DNA from: Azospirillum brasilense
GTDB lineage: Bacteria > Pseudomonadota > Alphaproteobacteria > Azospirillales > Azospirillaceae
Assembly (NCBI RefSeq): GCF_001315015.1
Contig: NZ_CP012914.1
Span: 806,001-870,000 of the forward strand
Length of the DNA: 64,000 bases
Reading direction: 5' to 3'
Shown here: positions 42,125 to 53,761 of the stretch, one piece after another
How positions within the stretch are numbered: the first letter of the stretch is position 1
Layout of the letters: each line of letters opens with the position of its first letter
Notes under the pieces: generated by a model
The model's database searches: none
Told to the model about the DNA's origin: nothing
Seen by the model: only the letters and a program-made list of their open reading frames with translations
Program-made: the position numbers and the translations under genes

Positions 42125-43303
42125 TTGGATCAGCTTCCGCAGCTTTCCGAGGAAGAGTTCGACCAGATCGAGGAAGCGATCGCCCGCACGACCAAGGGGC
42201 GAGCCTTCCTGCGCCGCTTCCACCGCCGGGCCCATGGGGCCGCGGCGGAGGAGGTGCGCAAGATGCTGCTGGAGTTCCGCAGCTCCTGGCATCAGCAGAG
42301 CGAGGTGGTGGAAGCTTCCAAGCACGTCGAGGTGCTGCGGCGCGAGCTGATGGAGATGGCTGCCTCCATCGAGCAGGCGCGGCGCGAGGTCGCGGCCCTG
42401 CGTCCGCCCGATGCCGGTGGCGACAAGATCACGTCGGCCACCAACGAGCTGGACGCCATCGTCATCTCCACCGAACGCGCGTCCTTCGAAATCCTGAACG
42501 CCGCCGAGCGGCTGATGGACCTGTCGGGCAAGCTGAAGGCGGACGGCGCCGACCCCGGCCTGTGCTCCGAGATCGAGGGGGAGGTGACCAACATCTTCAC
42601 CGCCTGCTCGTTCCAGGACCTGACCGGCCAGCGCACCAGCAAGGTGGTCAACGCGCTCCGCTACATCGAGCAGCGGGTCAACGCGATGATCAACATCTGG
42701 GGCGTCGAGAAGCTCGCCGGCCTCCAGATCGCGCCTGAGAACACAGACACCCGGCCGGACTCCCATCTGCTGAACGGTCCCCAGCTCGACGGTCTCGGCG
42801 TCAGCCAGGCCGACGTGGACAGCATGTTCGACAGCCCGGCGATGGCGGCACCACCGCCAGCTCCCGAACCGCCGCCCGCTCCGCCTCCGTCCCCCGCTCC
42901 GGCGGTCGCGGGCCAGACCGGAGCCAAGGCGAGTCAGGCCGACATCGACAGCCTGTTCGACAGCCCGGCCCCGGCTCCGGCCGCTCCGGCGAAGGCCAGC
43001 CAGGCGGACATCGACAGCCTGTTCGACAGCCCAGCACCGGCCCCTGCCGCTCCGGCGAAGGCCAGTCAGGCGGACATTGACAGCCTGTTCGACAGTCCGG
43101 CTCCCGCTCCGGCCGCGGCTCCGCCGGCCCCCGCTCCGGCTCCGGCCCCCGCCGCCAAGAAGCCGGTGCCGAAGCCGGCCTCGGCGGCCAAGCCCGCCCC
43201 GAAGCCGGCCCCGGCTGCCAAGCCGGCGGCGGCCCCGCCGCCTGCGGCGGACGAGCCTCCGGCGCCGCTGGATCAGGCGGCCATCGACGCCCTGTTCGGC
43301 TGA
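42125..43303 (+). CDS. cheZ: CheZ-like phosphatase with multivalent CheY-docking tail
   Basis: A 392-residue protein. Residues about 10-200 are a CheZ-like helical domain with the catalytic motif CSFQDLTGQR (Asp 165 and Gln 169 correspond to the E. coli CheZ residues needed for dephosphorylating CheY-P). The second half is a Pro/Ala-rich linker carrying SQADVDSMF (227-235), SQADIDSLF (270, 292 and 314) and DQAAIDALFG at the extreme C-terminus. These resemble the CheY-binding peptides at the FliM N-terminus and the CheZ C-terminus. Normal CheZ has one such peptide; this one has five. TTG 42125 is chosen, with AAGGAG in front. It follows cheY by 12 bases. Confidence 0.83.
   Translation: MDQLPQLSEEEFDQIEEAIARTTKGRAFLRRFHRRAHGAAAEEVRKMLLEFRSSWHQQSEVVEASKHVEVLRRELMEMAASIEQARREVAALRPPDAGGDKITSATNELDAIVISTERASFEILNAAERLMDLSGKLKADGADPGLCSEIEGEVTNIFTACSFQDLTGQRTSKVVNALRYIEQRVNAMINIWGVEKLAGLQIAPENTDTRPDSHLLNGPQLDGLGVSQADVDSMFDSPAMAAPPPAPEPPPAPPPSPAPAVAGQTGAKASQADIDSLFDSPAPAPAAPAKASQADIDSLFDSPAPAPAAPAKASQADIDSLFDSPAPAPAAAPPAPAPAPAPAAKKPVPKPASAAKPAPKPAPAAKPAAAPPPAADEPPAPLDQAAIDALFG
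42926..43123 (+). repeat. 66-bp in-frame tandem repeat in cheZ
   Basis: Three consecutive 22-codon units encode KASQADIDSLFDSPAPAP plus a short Ala/Pro spacer. Each unit carries one CheY-docking-like motif. The near-identity of the units suggests recent expansion by slippage or recombination. Confidence 0.7.
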
Positions 43304-43503
43304 CCTCACGGTCAACAAGACGGTCCGGCGTCGGATTTGTGAAGAGTTGCCGCCGCTCCAATCGGCGGGCGAATTGGGACATGAAGTTTGCTATGACGAT
43401 CGTCGCCCGCCGGGCCGATGCCGGCCTTGGCGGGCAGTCCTGACCAGACGGGCCGGCGTGCGCGGATGCCCCGGACGTCCCTTCGGAAAGAGGCGCAGCC
43501 CGC

Positions 43504-44241
43504 ATGAGGAATCTCTCGAAACCCTTCATGGCGGAGCTTCAAAAGGCCCGCCGGACCGGCAATCCCTATCAGGCGGTGGTGGATGACGCCTCCGCCCTGG
43601 CGCCAGCGCTGGCGTCGCTGCCCTCCGGTCCGGTCGCGGTGGACAACAGCGACGTCATCCGCGCCATCAGCGACCTTGGCGCGAAGCTCGACCGCTTCCT
43701 GACCATGGACGCCCAGCAGATCGACCAGATCCAGGTCGAGATCGCCGACATCTCGGGCCGGATCAAGGCCACCAAGGTGGAGATGGCGGCGATCCGCCAC
43801 CCGCTGGCCGGCGACGACAAGTTCGTGCAGGCGTCCCAGGAACTGAACGCCGTCGTCTCGGCGACGGAGGCCGCGACCAACACCATCATGGCCTGCGCCG
43901 AGGAGTTGGAGGAGGTCGTTCACGAGCTGAAGTCGTCGCTGCCGGAGGGCTACCACGCCGACCGCGTCAACGACATGAACGACGTGATCGTCCGCATCTA
44001 CGAGGCCTGCAACTTCCAGGATCTGACCGGCCAGCGCATCACCAAGGTCGTCCGCGCCCTGTCCTTCATCGAAGAGCGCGTCGACGCGATGATGAGCCAC
44101 TGGAACAAGCGCGAGTTCGAGGCGATGCCGCTGCCGCCCACGGTCACCAAGATGGACGAGACGCTGGAACTGCACGGCCCGGCCGACCATCAGGAGATGG
44201 GCAACATCAGCCAGGCCGACATCGACGCCCTGTTCGGCTGA
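43504..44241 (+). CDS. second CheZ-like phosphatase
   Basis: A 245-residue protein. It has the same catalytic motif as the previous protein (CNFQDLTGQR; Asp 173, Gln 177) and ends with a single docking peptide, NISQADIDALFG. Upstream of that is a helical body (residues 50-200) with FIEERVDAMMSHWNKREF before a short linker. It starts 200 bases after the first cheZ-like gene, and that gap holds no gene. Probably a second phosphatase for CheY-P or for a CheY paralogue. GGAAAGAGG precedes ATG 43504. Confidence 0.85.
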   Translation: MRNLSKPFMAELQKARRTGNPYQAVVDDASALAPALASLPSGPVAVDNSDVIRAISDLGAKLDRFLTMDAQQIDQIQVEIADISGRIKATKVEMAAIRHPLAGDDKFVQASQELNAVVSATEAATNTIMACAEELEEVVHELKSSLPEGYHADRVNDMNDVIVRIYEACNFQDLTGQRITKVVRALSFIEERVDAMMSHWNKREFEAMPLPPTVTKMDETLELHGPADHQEMGNISQADIDALFG

Positions 44242-44409
44242 CCGGTTCGGCTGATCAGTTCGGCTGATCGGCGCCCCATTCCGGCCCTCCGCACCGGGCG
44301 TCGGGTCGCACCGTGACGGCGAGGTTCGAAATTTGTTCGCCGAAGCGGCTTGCCGCCCCCGCGCCCCGGCGTGCTATATAGGGCCAACTTCGAAAGCATC
44401 GCGACGACC

Positions 44410-45228
44410 ATGCCCTGCCGTTTTTCCCGTCTGCCGCTTGCGGCCCTCCTCCTGGCTTCCGCCCTGACCGCCTGCTCCTCGACCAAAACCGAGGACCAGT
44501 ATGTCGAGCGTCCGGCCGAGCAGATCTACCAAGAGGCCGACGCCGCCATGCGGGAAGAGCGGTTCAAGGTGGCCGCCAAGCTCTATGACGAGGTGGAGCG
44601 CCAGCACCCCTATTCCGAGTGGGCGGGCAAGGCGCAGATCATGGCGGCCTACGCCCATTACCAGGATCTGAAATACGACGACGCGATCCTGGCGCTCGAC
44701 CGCTACATCCAGCTTCATCCGGGCAGCCCCGACGTTTCCTACGCCTACTACATGCGGGCGCTGTCCTATTACGAGCAGATCACCGACGTCCGCCGCGACC
44801 AGCGCATGACCCGTCTGGCGCTCGACGCGCTGTCGGAGGTCGTGCGCCGCTTTCCGGACAGCCAGTACGCCCGCGACGCCAAGATCAAGATCGACCTGAC
44901 CAACGACCATCTCGCCGGCAAGGAGATGGAGGTCGGGCGCTTCTATCTGAAGCAGGGTCAGTACACCGCCGCCATCGGCCGGTTCCGCACGGTGATTGAA
45001 AACTACCAGACCACCTCCCACGTCCCTGAGGCGCTGCACCGGCTGGTGGAGTGCTATCTGGCGCTGGGAATCACGGACGAGGCGAAGACCGCCGCCGCCG
45101 TGCTCGGCCACAACTTCCCCGGCAGCGAATGGTACACGGACAGCTACGCACTGCTGGTGGACGCCAACGTGCGTCCGGAGCGAAACGAGAAGTCCTGGAT
45201 CAGCAGAGCCTGGAGCTCCCTGTTCTAG
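44410..45228 (+). CDS. bamD: outer membrane assembly lipoprotein BamD
   Basis: A 272-residue lipoprotein with signal peptide and lipobox LTAC (Cys about residue 21) followed by SSTKTED. Five tetratricopeptide-like repeats follow (YQEADAAMREERFKVAAKLYDEVERQHPYSEWAGKAQIMAAYAHYQDLKYDDAILALDRYIQLHPGSPD and onward). BamD is the essential core partner of BamA for beta-barrel insertion. It is immediately followed by recN (nine bases), a conserved neighbour pairing in alphaproteobacteria. ATG 44410 sits right after CGACGACC; the upstream in-frame M at 44350 is not supported. Confidence 0.93.
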   Translation: MPCRFSRLPLAALLLASALTACSSTKTEDQYVERPAEQIYQEADAAMREERFKVAAKLYDEVERQHPYSEWAGKAQIMAAYAHYQDLKYDDAILALDRYIQLHPGSPDVSYAYYMRALSYYEQITDVRRDQRMTRLALDALSEVVRRFPDSQYARDAKIKIDLTNDHLAGKEMEVGRFYLKQGQYTAAIGRFRTVIENYQTTSHVPEALHRLVECYLALGITDEAKTAAAVLGHNFPGSEWYTDSYALLVDANVRPERNEKSWISRAWSSLF

Positions 45229-45236
45229 GACGATCC

Positions 45237-46907
45237 ATGCTGGCGTCGCTGACGATCCGGGACGTCGTCCTGATCGAACGGCTGGGGCTGGGCTTCCGCA
45301 AGGGCTTATGCGTCCTCACCGGCGAGACCGGTGCAGGCAAGTCGATCCTGCTCGACGCGCTGGGATTGGCGCTGGGCGCTCGGGCCGATTCGGGCCTCGT
45401 CCGCCACGGCGCCGACCAGGCGTCGGTGACGGCGGAGTTCGACCTGTCCGGCGACCACCCGGCGCTCGCCATCCTCAGGGAGCAGGGGCTCGACCCCGAG
45501 GAGCGGCTGGTCGTCCGCCGCACCGTCAGCGCCGACGGGCGCAGCCGCGCCTGGGTCAACGACCAGGCGGTCGGCGTCGGCCTGCTGAAGCGGCTGGGTG
45601 AGGAGCTGGTCGAGGTCCATGGCCAGTTCGACACCCACGGCCTGCTGAATCCGCAAACCCACCGCAGCGTGCTGGACGCCTACGCCGGGCTGTCCGGCCA
45701 CGCCGCCCAGGTCGCCGCCGCCCACCGGGCGTGGAGGCAGGTCGAGGACGCGCGCGCCAACGCCGCCGCCGAGATCGCCCGCGCCCGCTCGGAGGAGGAG
45801 TATCTCCGCCACGCCGTGGCCGAGCTGGATGCCCTCGCTCCCAAGCAAGGCGAGGAGGAGGAACTGGCCGAGACCCGCGCCGTGCTGATGCACCGGGAAA
45901 AGCTGGTCGATGCCCTGAACGCCGCCTATGGGGAGCTGTCGGGCGACCGCGGGGTGGAGCGCGCCCTGTCCTCGGCCATCCGCACGCTGAGCCGCATCGC
46001 CGACAAGGCCGCCGGCAAGCTGGACCCGGTCATCGCCGCCCTGGACCGCGCCGCGACCGAGGCGGGGGAAGCCATCGCCGGGCTCCAGGCCGTGTCCTCC
46101 GACGTGGACATGGACCCGCAGGCCCTGGAGAAGCTGGAGGAGCGGCTGTTCGCCCTGCGCGCCGCCGCCCGCAAGCACGGGGTGGACGTCGATGCTCTGG
46201 CCCCCCTGCGCAAGGACATGGCCGACCGTCTGCTGCTGATCGAGGATCAGGGCGATCTGCTGGCCCGCCTCGCCCGCGAGGCCGAGGTCGCCCGCGACGC
46301 CTACCGCAAGGCCGCCGAGTCGCTGAACCGGGAGCGCCAGCAGGCCGCCGGCCGCCTGGATGCCGCCGTTGCCACGGAACTCGCACCGCTGAAGCTGGAA
46401 AAGGCGAAGTTCCGCACGCTGGTCGAGCCGTTGGCCGACGAGTCGGACTGGACGGCGTCGGGCATGGACCGCGTGGCCTTCCAGGTCGCCACCAACCCCG
46501 GCTCGCCGCCCGGCGCGCTGAACAAGATCGCCTCCGGCGGTGAGCTGGCGCGCTTCATGCTGGCGCTGAAGGTGGTGCTTGCCCAGACCTCGACCGTCGG
46601 CACTCTGGTGTTCGACGAGGTGGACACCGGCATCGGCGGCGCCGTCGCCGCCGCGGTGGGCGAGCGGCTGAAGACGCTCGGGCAGGGGCTCCAGGTGCTC
46701 GTGGTCACCCACAGCCCGCAGGTCGCCGCACGCGGCTCCATCCACCTCAAGGTGCAGAAGTCGGTGAAGGGCGAGCAGGTGACGACCGGCGTGGTCGAAC
46801 TGGACGGCGACGACCGCCGCGAGGAGATCGCCCGCATGCTGTCCGGCGCCACCGTCACCGCCGAGGCCCGCGCCGCCGCCGACAGCCTGATCGCCGGGCG
46901 GGGGTAG
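45237..46907 (+). CDS. recN: DNA repair protein RecN
   Basis: A 556-residue SMC-like ATPase. The Walker A is LTGETGAGKSILLDAL near the N-terminus; the signature ASGGELARFMLALKVVL and the Walker B VFDEVDTGIGG are near the C-terminus; between them is a shorter coiled coil (about residues 150-350). RecN helps to hold broken DNA ends during recombinational repair. No strong LexA box is visible. It begins nine bases after the bamD stop and ends before a perfect hairpin. Confidence 0.95.
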   Translation: MLASLTIRDVVLIERLGLGFRKGLCVLTGETGAGKSILLDALGLALGARADSGLVRHGADQASVTAEFDLSGDHPALAILREQGLDPEERLVVRRTVSADGRSRAWVNDQAVGVGLLKRLGEELVEVHGQFDTHGLLNPQTHRSVLDAYAGLSGHAAQVAAAHRAWRQVEDARANAAAEIARARSEEEYLRHAVAELDALAPKQGEEEELAETRAVLMHREKLVDALNAAYGELSGDRGVERALSSAIRTLSRIADKAAGKLDPVIAALDRAATEAGEAIAGLQAVSSDVDMDPQALEKLEERLFALRAAARKHGVDVDALAPLRKDMADRLLLIEDQGDLLARLAREAEVARDAYRKAAESLNRERQQAAGRLDAAVATELAPLKLEKAKFRTLVEPLADESDWTASGMDRVAFQVATNPGSPPGALNKIASGGELARFMLALKVVLAQTSTVGTLVFDEVDTGIGGAVAAAVGERLKTLGQGLQVLVVTHSPQVAARGSIHLKVQKSVKGEQVTTGVVELDGDDRREEIARMLSGATVTAEARAAADSLIAGRG

Positions 46908-46919
46908 CATCCATATAGC

Positions 46920-46960
46920 GGCGAGCGAATGAGCGGACCGTCTCCCTTCATTCGCTCGCC
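46920..46960 (+). terminator. 13-bp perfect hairpin after recN
   Basis: GGCGAGCGAATGA and TCATTCGCTCGCC pair perfectly around a 15-base loop, 12 bases after the recN stop codon. No T-run follows. It may be a terminator or an mRNA 3' stabiliser. Confidence 0.65.
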
Positions 46961-47128
46961 GGAGCGCCGGACTGGGCGCCGCGCCCAAGATGAAGTTTGG
47001 CGTGACGGTATTAAGTCACAGCAATCGCCCGCAGCGGTCATACGGCGGCCACAGCAAAACACGCATAGTCCACCCTTGCGCGTCCGGAAACGGGCGCTGT
47101 TCTCCCAAGAACGAACAAGGTTGGCAAG

Positions 47129-48955
47129 ATGTCGAACAGCTCCGCTTCCGCCGGCAACGTCGTCGTGATCGACAGCGGCCTGTCCTCCGCCTGGAACACG
47201 GGCCGGCTGGTCTACCAGCATGACTTCTACGGAAACGACAACGACGTCATGGTCGCCAACGCGAACACGCACGGCGCCCTGGTCACCGCGGAGATCCTGG
47301 AGAACGCGCCCGACGTCGGCATCATTGCGCTCAAGGTCATGCCCGACGACGGCAGCGGCGCCAGCGAGGCCAACATCGAAAAGGCCCTGCAATGGGTCGT
47401 CGCCAACGCCGACGCGTACAACGTCACGGCCGTGAACCTCTCGCTGGGCGGCGGCGCGCAGACGACCGCGGCGACCACCTCGATCTCCGACGAGCTGGCG
47501 GCGCTGGCCGCCAAGCGCGTGCTGACCGTGGCCGCCGCCGGCAACAGCGGCGATGGCGGGGTGACGCAGGGCGTCTCCAGCTACTCGGCCGACGTGAACC
47601 AGATCTGCGTCTCGGCCTCGACCGGCGACGGAGCGTTCCCGTCCTGGGCGCAGCGCAGCCCGTCCCTGACCGATGTCTGCGCCGACGGCACCGACGTGCG
47701 GATCACCAACCTCTCGGGCGTCACCTACACGGCCAACGGTTCCTCCTTCGCCGCTCCGGCGGTCACCGCGGCGGTGGCGAAGGCGCAGCAGGCGTGGGTG
47801 GAGCAGACCGGCACCCGGCTGACCCAGGACGAGTTCCTCAACCTCGCCCGCAGCACCGGCAAGGCCATGGGCACCGCCGGTTACTTCGAACTGGACACCG
47901 ACGCCCTGCTGGCCAAGATCGCCCAGTCCGCCCCGGTGGCGACGGAGCAGAGCGCCACGACGGTCATCGTCAACGCCTCCGGCGCACCGGCCGGCGGGGT
48001 GAACGCCCATTTCAAGCTGCTGGTGGACGGCAAGACGGTGGGGCAGGCCACGGTGGATTCGGCGGCGAAGGATTACAGCTTCACCACGAACCTGACCGCC
48101 GAGCAGGCGCACAAGGTGCAGATCCAGTACGATAACGACGGTTTTGTGAACGGCCAGGACCGCAACCTGTTCGTCAACAAGGTGACCATCAACGGCACCG
48201 CCCACAGCCCGACCGCGGCCAACGTCACCTACGACAAAGGCGCGCTCGATGGCAAGGACGTGGTCAAGGGCCAGTCGTCCATGTGGTGGGGCGGCACACT
48301 GGTGGTCGATGCCCCGGCCAAGGACTTTCCGGCCCAGAATTTTCCGGTTGGGGCGGCGCCCGCCAACACGACGATCACGGTCAACGCCTCCGGCGCCGCG
48401 GCGGGTGGGGTGAACGCCCATTTCAACCTGCTGGTGGACGGAAAGGCCATCGGCGGCGCCACGGTCGGCACGGCGGCCAAGGACTTCACCTTCGCCACCA
48501 ACCTGACCGCCGATCAGGCGCACAAGGTCCAGGTGCAGTATGACAACGACGCCGTGGTGAACGGGCAGGACCGCTCGCTGTTCGTCAACAAGGTCACCAT
48601 CAACGGCCACGCCGTCGCCCCCACGGCGTCGAACGTCACCTACGACAAGGGTGCGCTGGACGGCAAGGACGTGGTGAAGGGGCAGGCCGGCCTGTGGTGG
48701 AACGGCACGCTGGTCGTCGACGCCGACAAGAGCTGGTTTCCCTCCGCGACCGCCACCACGATGGCCGCCACCCAGGTCGGCGACGCCCAGGACGCTGTCT
48801 ACCAGCATCTGGTGACCCAAGGACTGGAGGCCGCTTCCGCCCACCCGGACCACGCCACGGCCGCGCTGGACCACACGGGCGGAGCCGACCTCTACGGCCA
48901 CTTCGCCGCCCTCGACCAGCACATTGATCCGTTGCATCATTACGACGCGGCGTAA
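47129..48955 (+). CDS. subtilisin-like serine protease fused to two xylan-binding-like modules
   Basis: A 608-residue protein. The protease domain (about 1-265) has the S8 triad: Asp 15 in VVVIDSGLS, His 48 in ANTHGALV and Ser 206 in NGSSFAAPAV, plus the oxyanion Asn in AAAGNSG. Two near-identical modules follow at about 278-394 and 415-531, each with VNASGA(A/P)AGGVNAHF, LLVDGK, YDND..VNGQDR.LFVNKVTING and a TYDKGALDGKDVVKGQ end. They resemble the CBM60/CBM36-type calcium-dependent xylan-binding fold. The C-terminus is His/Asp-rich and Ala-rich. It has no classical signal peptide, so export would need another route (for example type I). The gene follows recN by 221 bases and has a weak ribosome binding site. 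Confidence 0.75.
   Translation: MSNSSASAGNVVVIDSGLSSAWNTGRLVYQHDFYGNDNDVMVANANTHGALVTAEILENAPDVGIIALKVMPDDGSGASEANIEKALQWVVANADAYNVTAVNLSLGGGAQTTAATTSISDELAALAAKRVLTVAAAGNSGDGGVTQGVSSYSADVNQICVSASTGDGAFPSWAQRSPSLTDVCADGTDVRITNLSGVTYTANGSSFAAPAVTAAVAKAQQAWVEQTGTRLTQDEFLNLARSTGKAMGTAGYFELDTDALLAKIAQSAPVATEQSATTVIVNASGAPAGGVNAHFKLLVDGKTVGQATVDSAAKDYSFTTNLTAEQAHKVQIQYDNDGFVNGQDRNLFVNKVTINGTAHSPTAANVTYDKGALDGKDVVKGQSSMWWGGTLVVDAPAKDFPAQNFPVGAAPANTTITVNASGAAAGGVNAHFNLLVDGKAIGGATVGTAAKDFTFATNLTADQAHKVQVQYDNDAVVNGQDRSLFVNKVTINGHAVAPTASNVTYDKGALDGKDVVKGQAGLWWNGTLVVDADKSWFPSATATTMAATQVGDAQDAVYQHLVTQGLEAASAHPDHATAALDHTGGADLYGHFAALDQHIDPLHHYDAA
47960..48721 (+). repeat. two ~350-bp in-frame module repeats in the protease gene
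   Basis: 47960-48310 and 48371-48721 encode the two carbohydrate-binding-like modules. They are about 70-80% identical in residue pattern by eye, separated by 60 bases of Pro/Ala-rich linker. This is a duplication inside one gene. Confidence 0.7.
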
Positions 48956-49011
48956 CGGGCGCGCCGGCCTTCACGGCCGGACTGTCCTCCTCGTCCTTCT
49001 CAATGTGACCT

Positions 49012-49044
49012 CCTGCCGGCGCGGGCCGTCCGGTCGCCGGCAGG
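49012..49044 (+). terminator. 10-bp perfect hairpin before the 187-residue ORF
   Basis: CCTGCCGGCG and CGCCGGCAGG pair around a 13-base loop, then AATCTTATC. It lies 56 bases after the protease stop and 27 bases before the next start. It is either the terminator of the protease gene or part of the leader of the next one. Confidence 0.5.
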
Positions 49045-49071
49045 AATCTTATCGCACATGAGGAGGACCTT

Positions 49072-49635
49072 ATGCCCAAGCAGTATCTCACCGACAGCGC
49101 GAATTACATGGACATGGCGTGCCACGTTTTCGCCTTGTCCGGTGATCCGGCCCAGCAAGAAGACGTCAACAACCGATACGCACAATTGGGCAACCTGTTG
49201 ACGTCCGATTTGCTGGGTGTCCCACCCGTGACCGCCAACAACAACATCGCGCCCGGGCTGCGGGTGGTCACGAACAACGAGATTCGGCAATGCCTACGCG
49301 GAGCGGCGGTTCCTCCGTCGCGCAGTCTGCGCCTGCTGTGCCGGGAGTTCGGGCTGGTGCCGACTCCCGGCACGCGCATCAAGCTGTGGGGGCATTTCGA
49401 GCCCGGGCAGCGCTTGCCGGAACACATGTATGTGACCACCGCCGATGGCATGATCTACGACACCATGCCCGGTGCGCCGATCCGCCGGGATACGAACAGC
49501 AACGGCCAGAATCCGCCGTCCTGGATTTCAGGCCTGCTGGACCCCGGCGTGATCTTCTCCATCGAGGTGGCGGCGTTCGCGCCGCAGACCCAGGCGGTCG
49601 TCAACCGGCCGGGCAATCAGTGGACGAACATCTGA
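49072..49635 (+). CDS. 187-residue protein of unknown function, cysteine-protease-like pattern
   Basis: No confident family. A Cys is near the N-terminus (DMACHVFALSG, residue 17), and after a mixed region comes LPEHMYVTTADGMIYDTMPGAP, a His-X-Y-(hydrophobic)-Asp pattern. This resembles the order of catalytic Cys, His and Asp in NlpC/P60-like or related papain-fold proteins, but the spacing has not been verified and the C-H-D assignment is a guess. It has no signal peptide. GAGGAGG lies directly before ATG 49072. It lies 116 bases downstream of the protease gene on the same strand and may be cotranscribed. GC content of the early coding part is lower than that of its neighbours. Confidence 0.6.
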   Translation: MPKQYLTDSANYMDMACHVFALSGDPAQQEDVNNRYAQLGNLLTSDLLGVPPVTANNNIAPGLRVVTNNEIRQCLRGAAVPPSRSLRLLCREFGLVPTPGTRIKLWGHFEPGQRLPEHMYVTTADGMIYDTMPGAPIRRDTNSNGQNPPSWISGLLDPGVIFSIEVAAFAPQTQAVVNRPGNQWTNI

Positions 49636-52890
<3,255 letters not shown>

Positions 52891-53000
52891 CCGGCGGTGG
52901 AGAGGGAGGGGCGGCGCGGCTGAGTGCCGCGTTGACGCCCCTCGCCGCCGGTTCCATAAAGGGTCGAAGCGCCATAAGAAGAACGAGACGGGGGATCGCC

Positions 53001-53399
53001 ATGGACTCCATTCAATGGTCGCGCTGGATGAGCGTCGGCATCGAAGAACTCGATGAGGATCATCGCGTTCTCGTGGATATCGTCAACAAGCTGGGTGCGG
53101 ACGAAAACCGCGCCTCTCCTGACGTCATAGAAGCGATCCTCGACGAACTGATCCACTACACCAAGGATCATTTCGCACGCGAAGAAGCACACATGGCCGA
53201 GGCCGGCTACCCGACCTTCGCCGCGCACAAGGCCCTGCACGACGCCCTGACGCGCAATGTCGAGTCCTACCGTGAACGCTTCCACGCCCAGCGTGAGACC
53301 ATCACGGGGGACGAGGTGTTCGAGTTCTGCGCCGACTGGCTCGGCAAGCACATCCTGAAGGAAGACACCCGCTTCGGCGCCTACGCCGCGGATCGGTGA
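53001..53399 (+). CDS. bacteriohemerythrin
   Basis: A 132-residue hemerythrin-fold protein that binds oxygen at a diiron site. The ligands are all present: His in DEDHRVL, His and Glu in HFAREEAHM, two His in HKALHDAL, and His and Asp in KHILKED. The N-terminal signature IQWSRWMSVGIEELDEDH is complete. It likely carries or senses oxygen in the cytoplasm. It is alone, and its end is followed by a GC-rich repeat. ATG 53001 follows GGGGGATCGCC. Confidence 0.93.
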   Translation: MDSIQWSRWMSVGIEELDEDHRVLVDIVNKLGADENRASPDVIEAILDELIHYTKDHFAREEAHMAEAGYPTFAAHKALHDALTRNVESYRERFHAQRETITGDEVFEFCADWLGKHILKEDTRFGAYAADR

Positions 53400-53420
53400 G
53401 TCCGCTGACGTGGCCCTTGC

Positions 53421-53525
53421 CTCTCTGATGAGAGGGAAGGGTGAGGGGGATGCGCGTGGCGCTGCGTTCGGCAAAAGCGCAACCCCCTCACCCCGAATCC
53501 TCTCCTCAAAGAGAAGAGGGCATTC
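53421..53525. repeat. dispersed GC-rich repeat, copy 2, palindromic
   Basis: It shares GCGCAACCCCCTCACCC with 8778-8794. An inverted partner (GGGTGAGGGGG) lies 33 bases upstream, so the element is palindromic as a whole. Ends are GAGGGAAGG and AGAGAAGAGGG. Confidence 0.6.
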
Positions 53526-53700
53526 GATCGCCTTGCCTCAGCTGGAATCTTAAAAAGACCAAATAAAATATTGATATAATTAAATATTTTATAATTCTTC
53601 GTCCTCTTGCGCAAAAGTCATCGCTTTGGCTCAGCGGAAGGGGAGGGGAGTGTGCGTGCGTCTCGCCTCGCGCGAATCCAAGAGGGGAGGGGGGTGCGCA

Positions 53701-53732
53701 AAACGAAAATGCCCTCCCCGGAAGGGGAGGGC
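53701..53732 (-). terminator. intrinsic terminator of lpxC
   Basis: On the minus strand GCCCTCCCC pairs perfectly with GGGGAGGGC around a four-base loop (53711-53732), followed by ATTTTCGTTT. It lies 29 bases after the lpxC stop. Confidence 0.85.
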
Positions 53733-53761
53733 AGGGGAAGCGTGACGCTGTGGAGCGCGTG

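Larger units (their letters stand above)
53400..53761. other. 362-bp intergenic region rich in repeats
   Basis: It lies between the hemerythrin gene (plus) and lpxC (minus). It contains an 11-bp inverted repeat (GGGTGAGGGGG at 53439-53449, CCCCCTCACCC at 53483-53493), the shared 17-mer GCGCAACCCCCTCACCC at 53477, then an unusual AT-rich stretch at about 53550-53600 and the lpxC terminator at 53711-53732. No gene is supported. Confidence 0.6.

Noticed and set aside
48964..48980. Small hairpin CCGGCC-TTCAC-GGCCGG after the protease stop as a terminator
   Set aside because: Six-base stems of this kind are frequent in GC-rich DNA, and no T-run follows.
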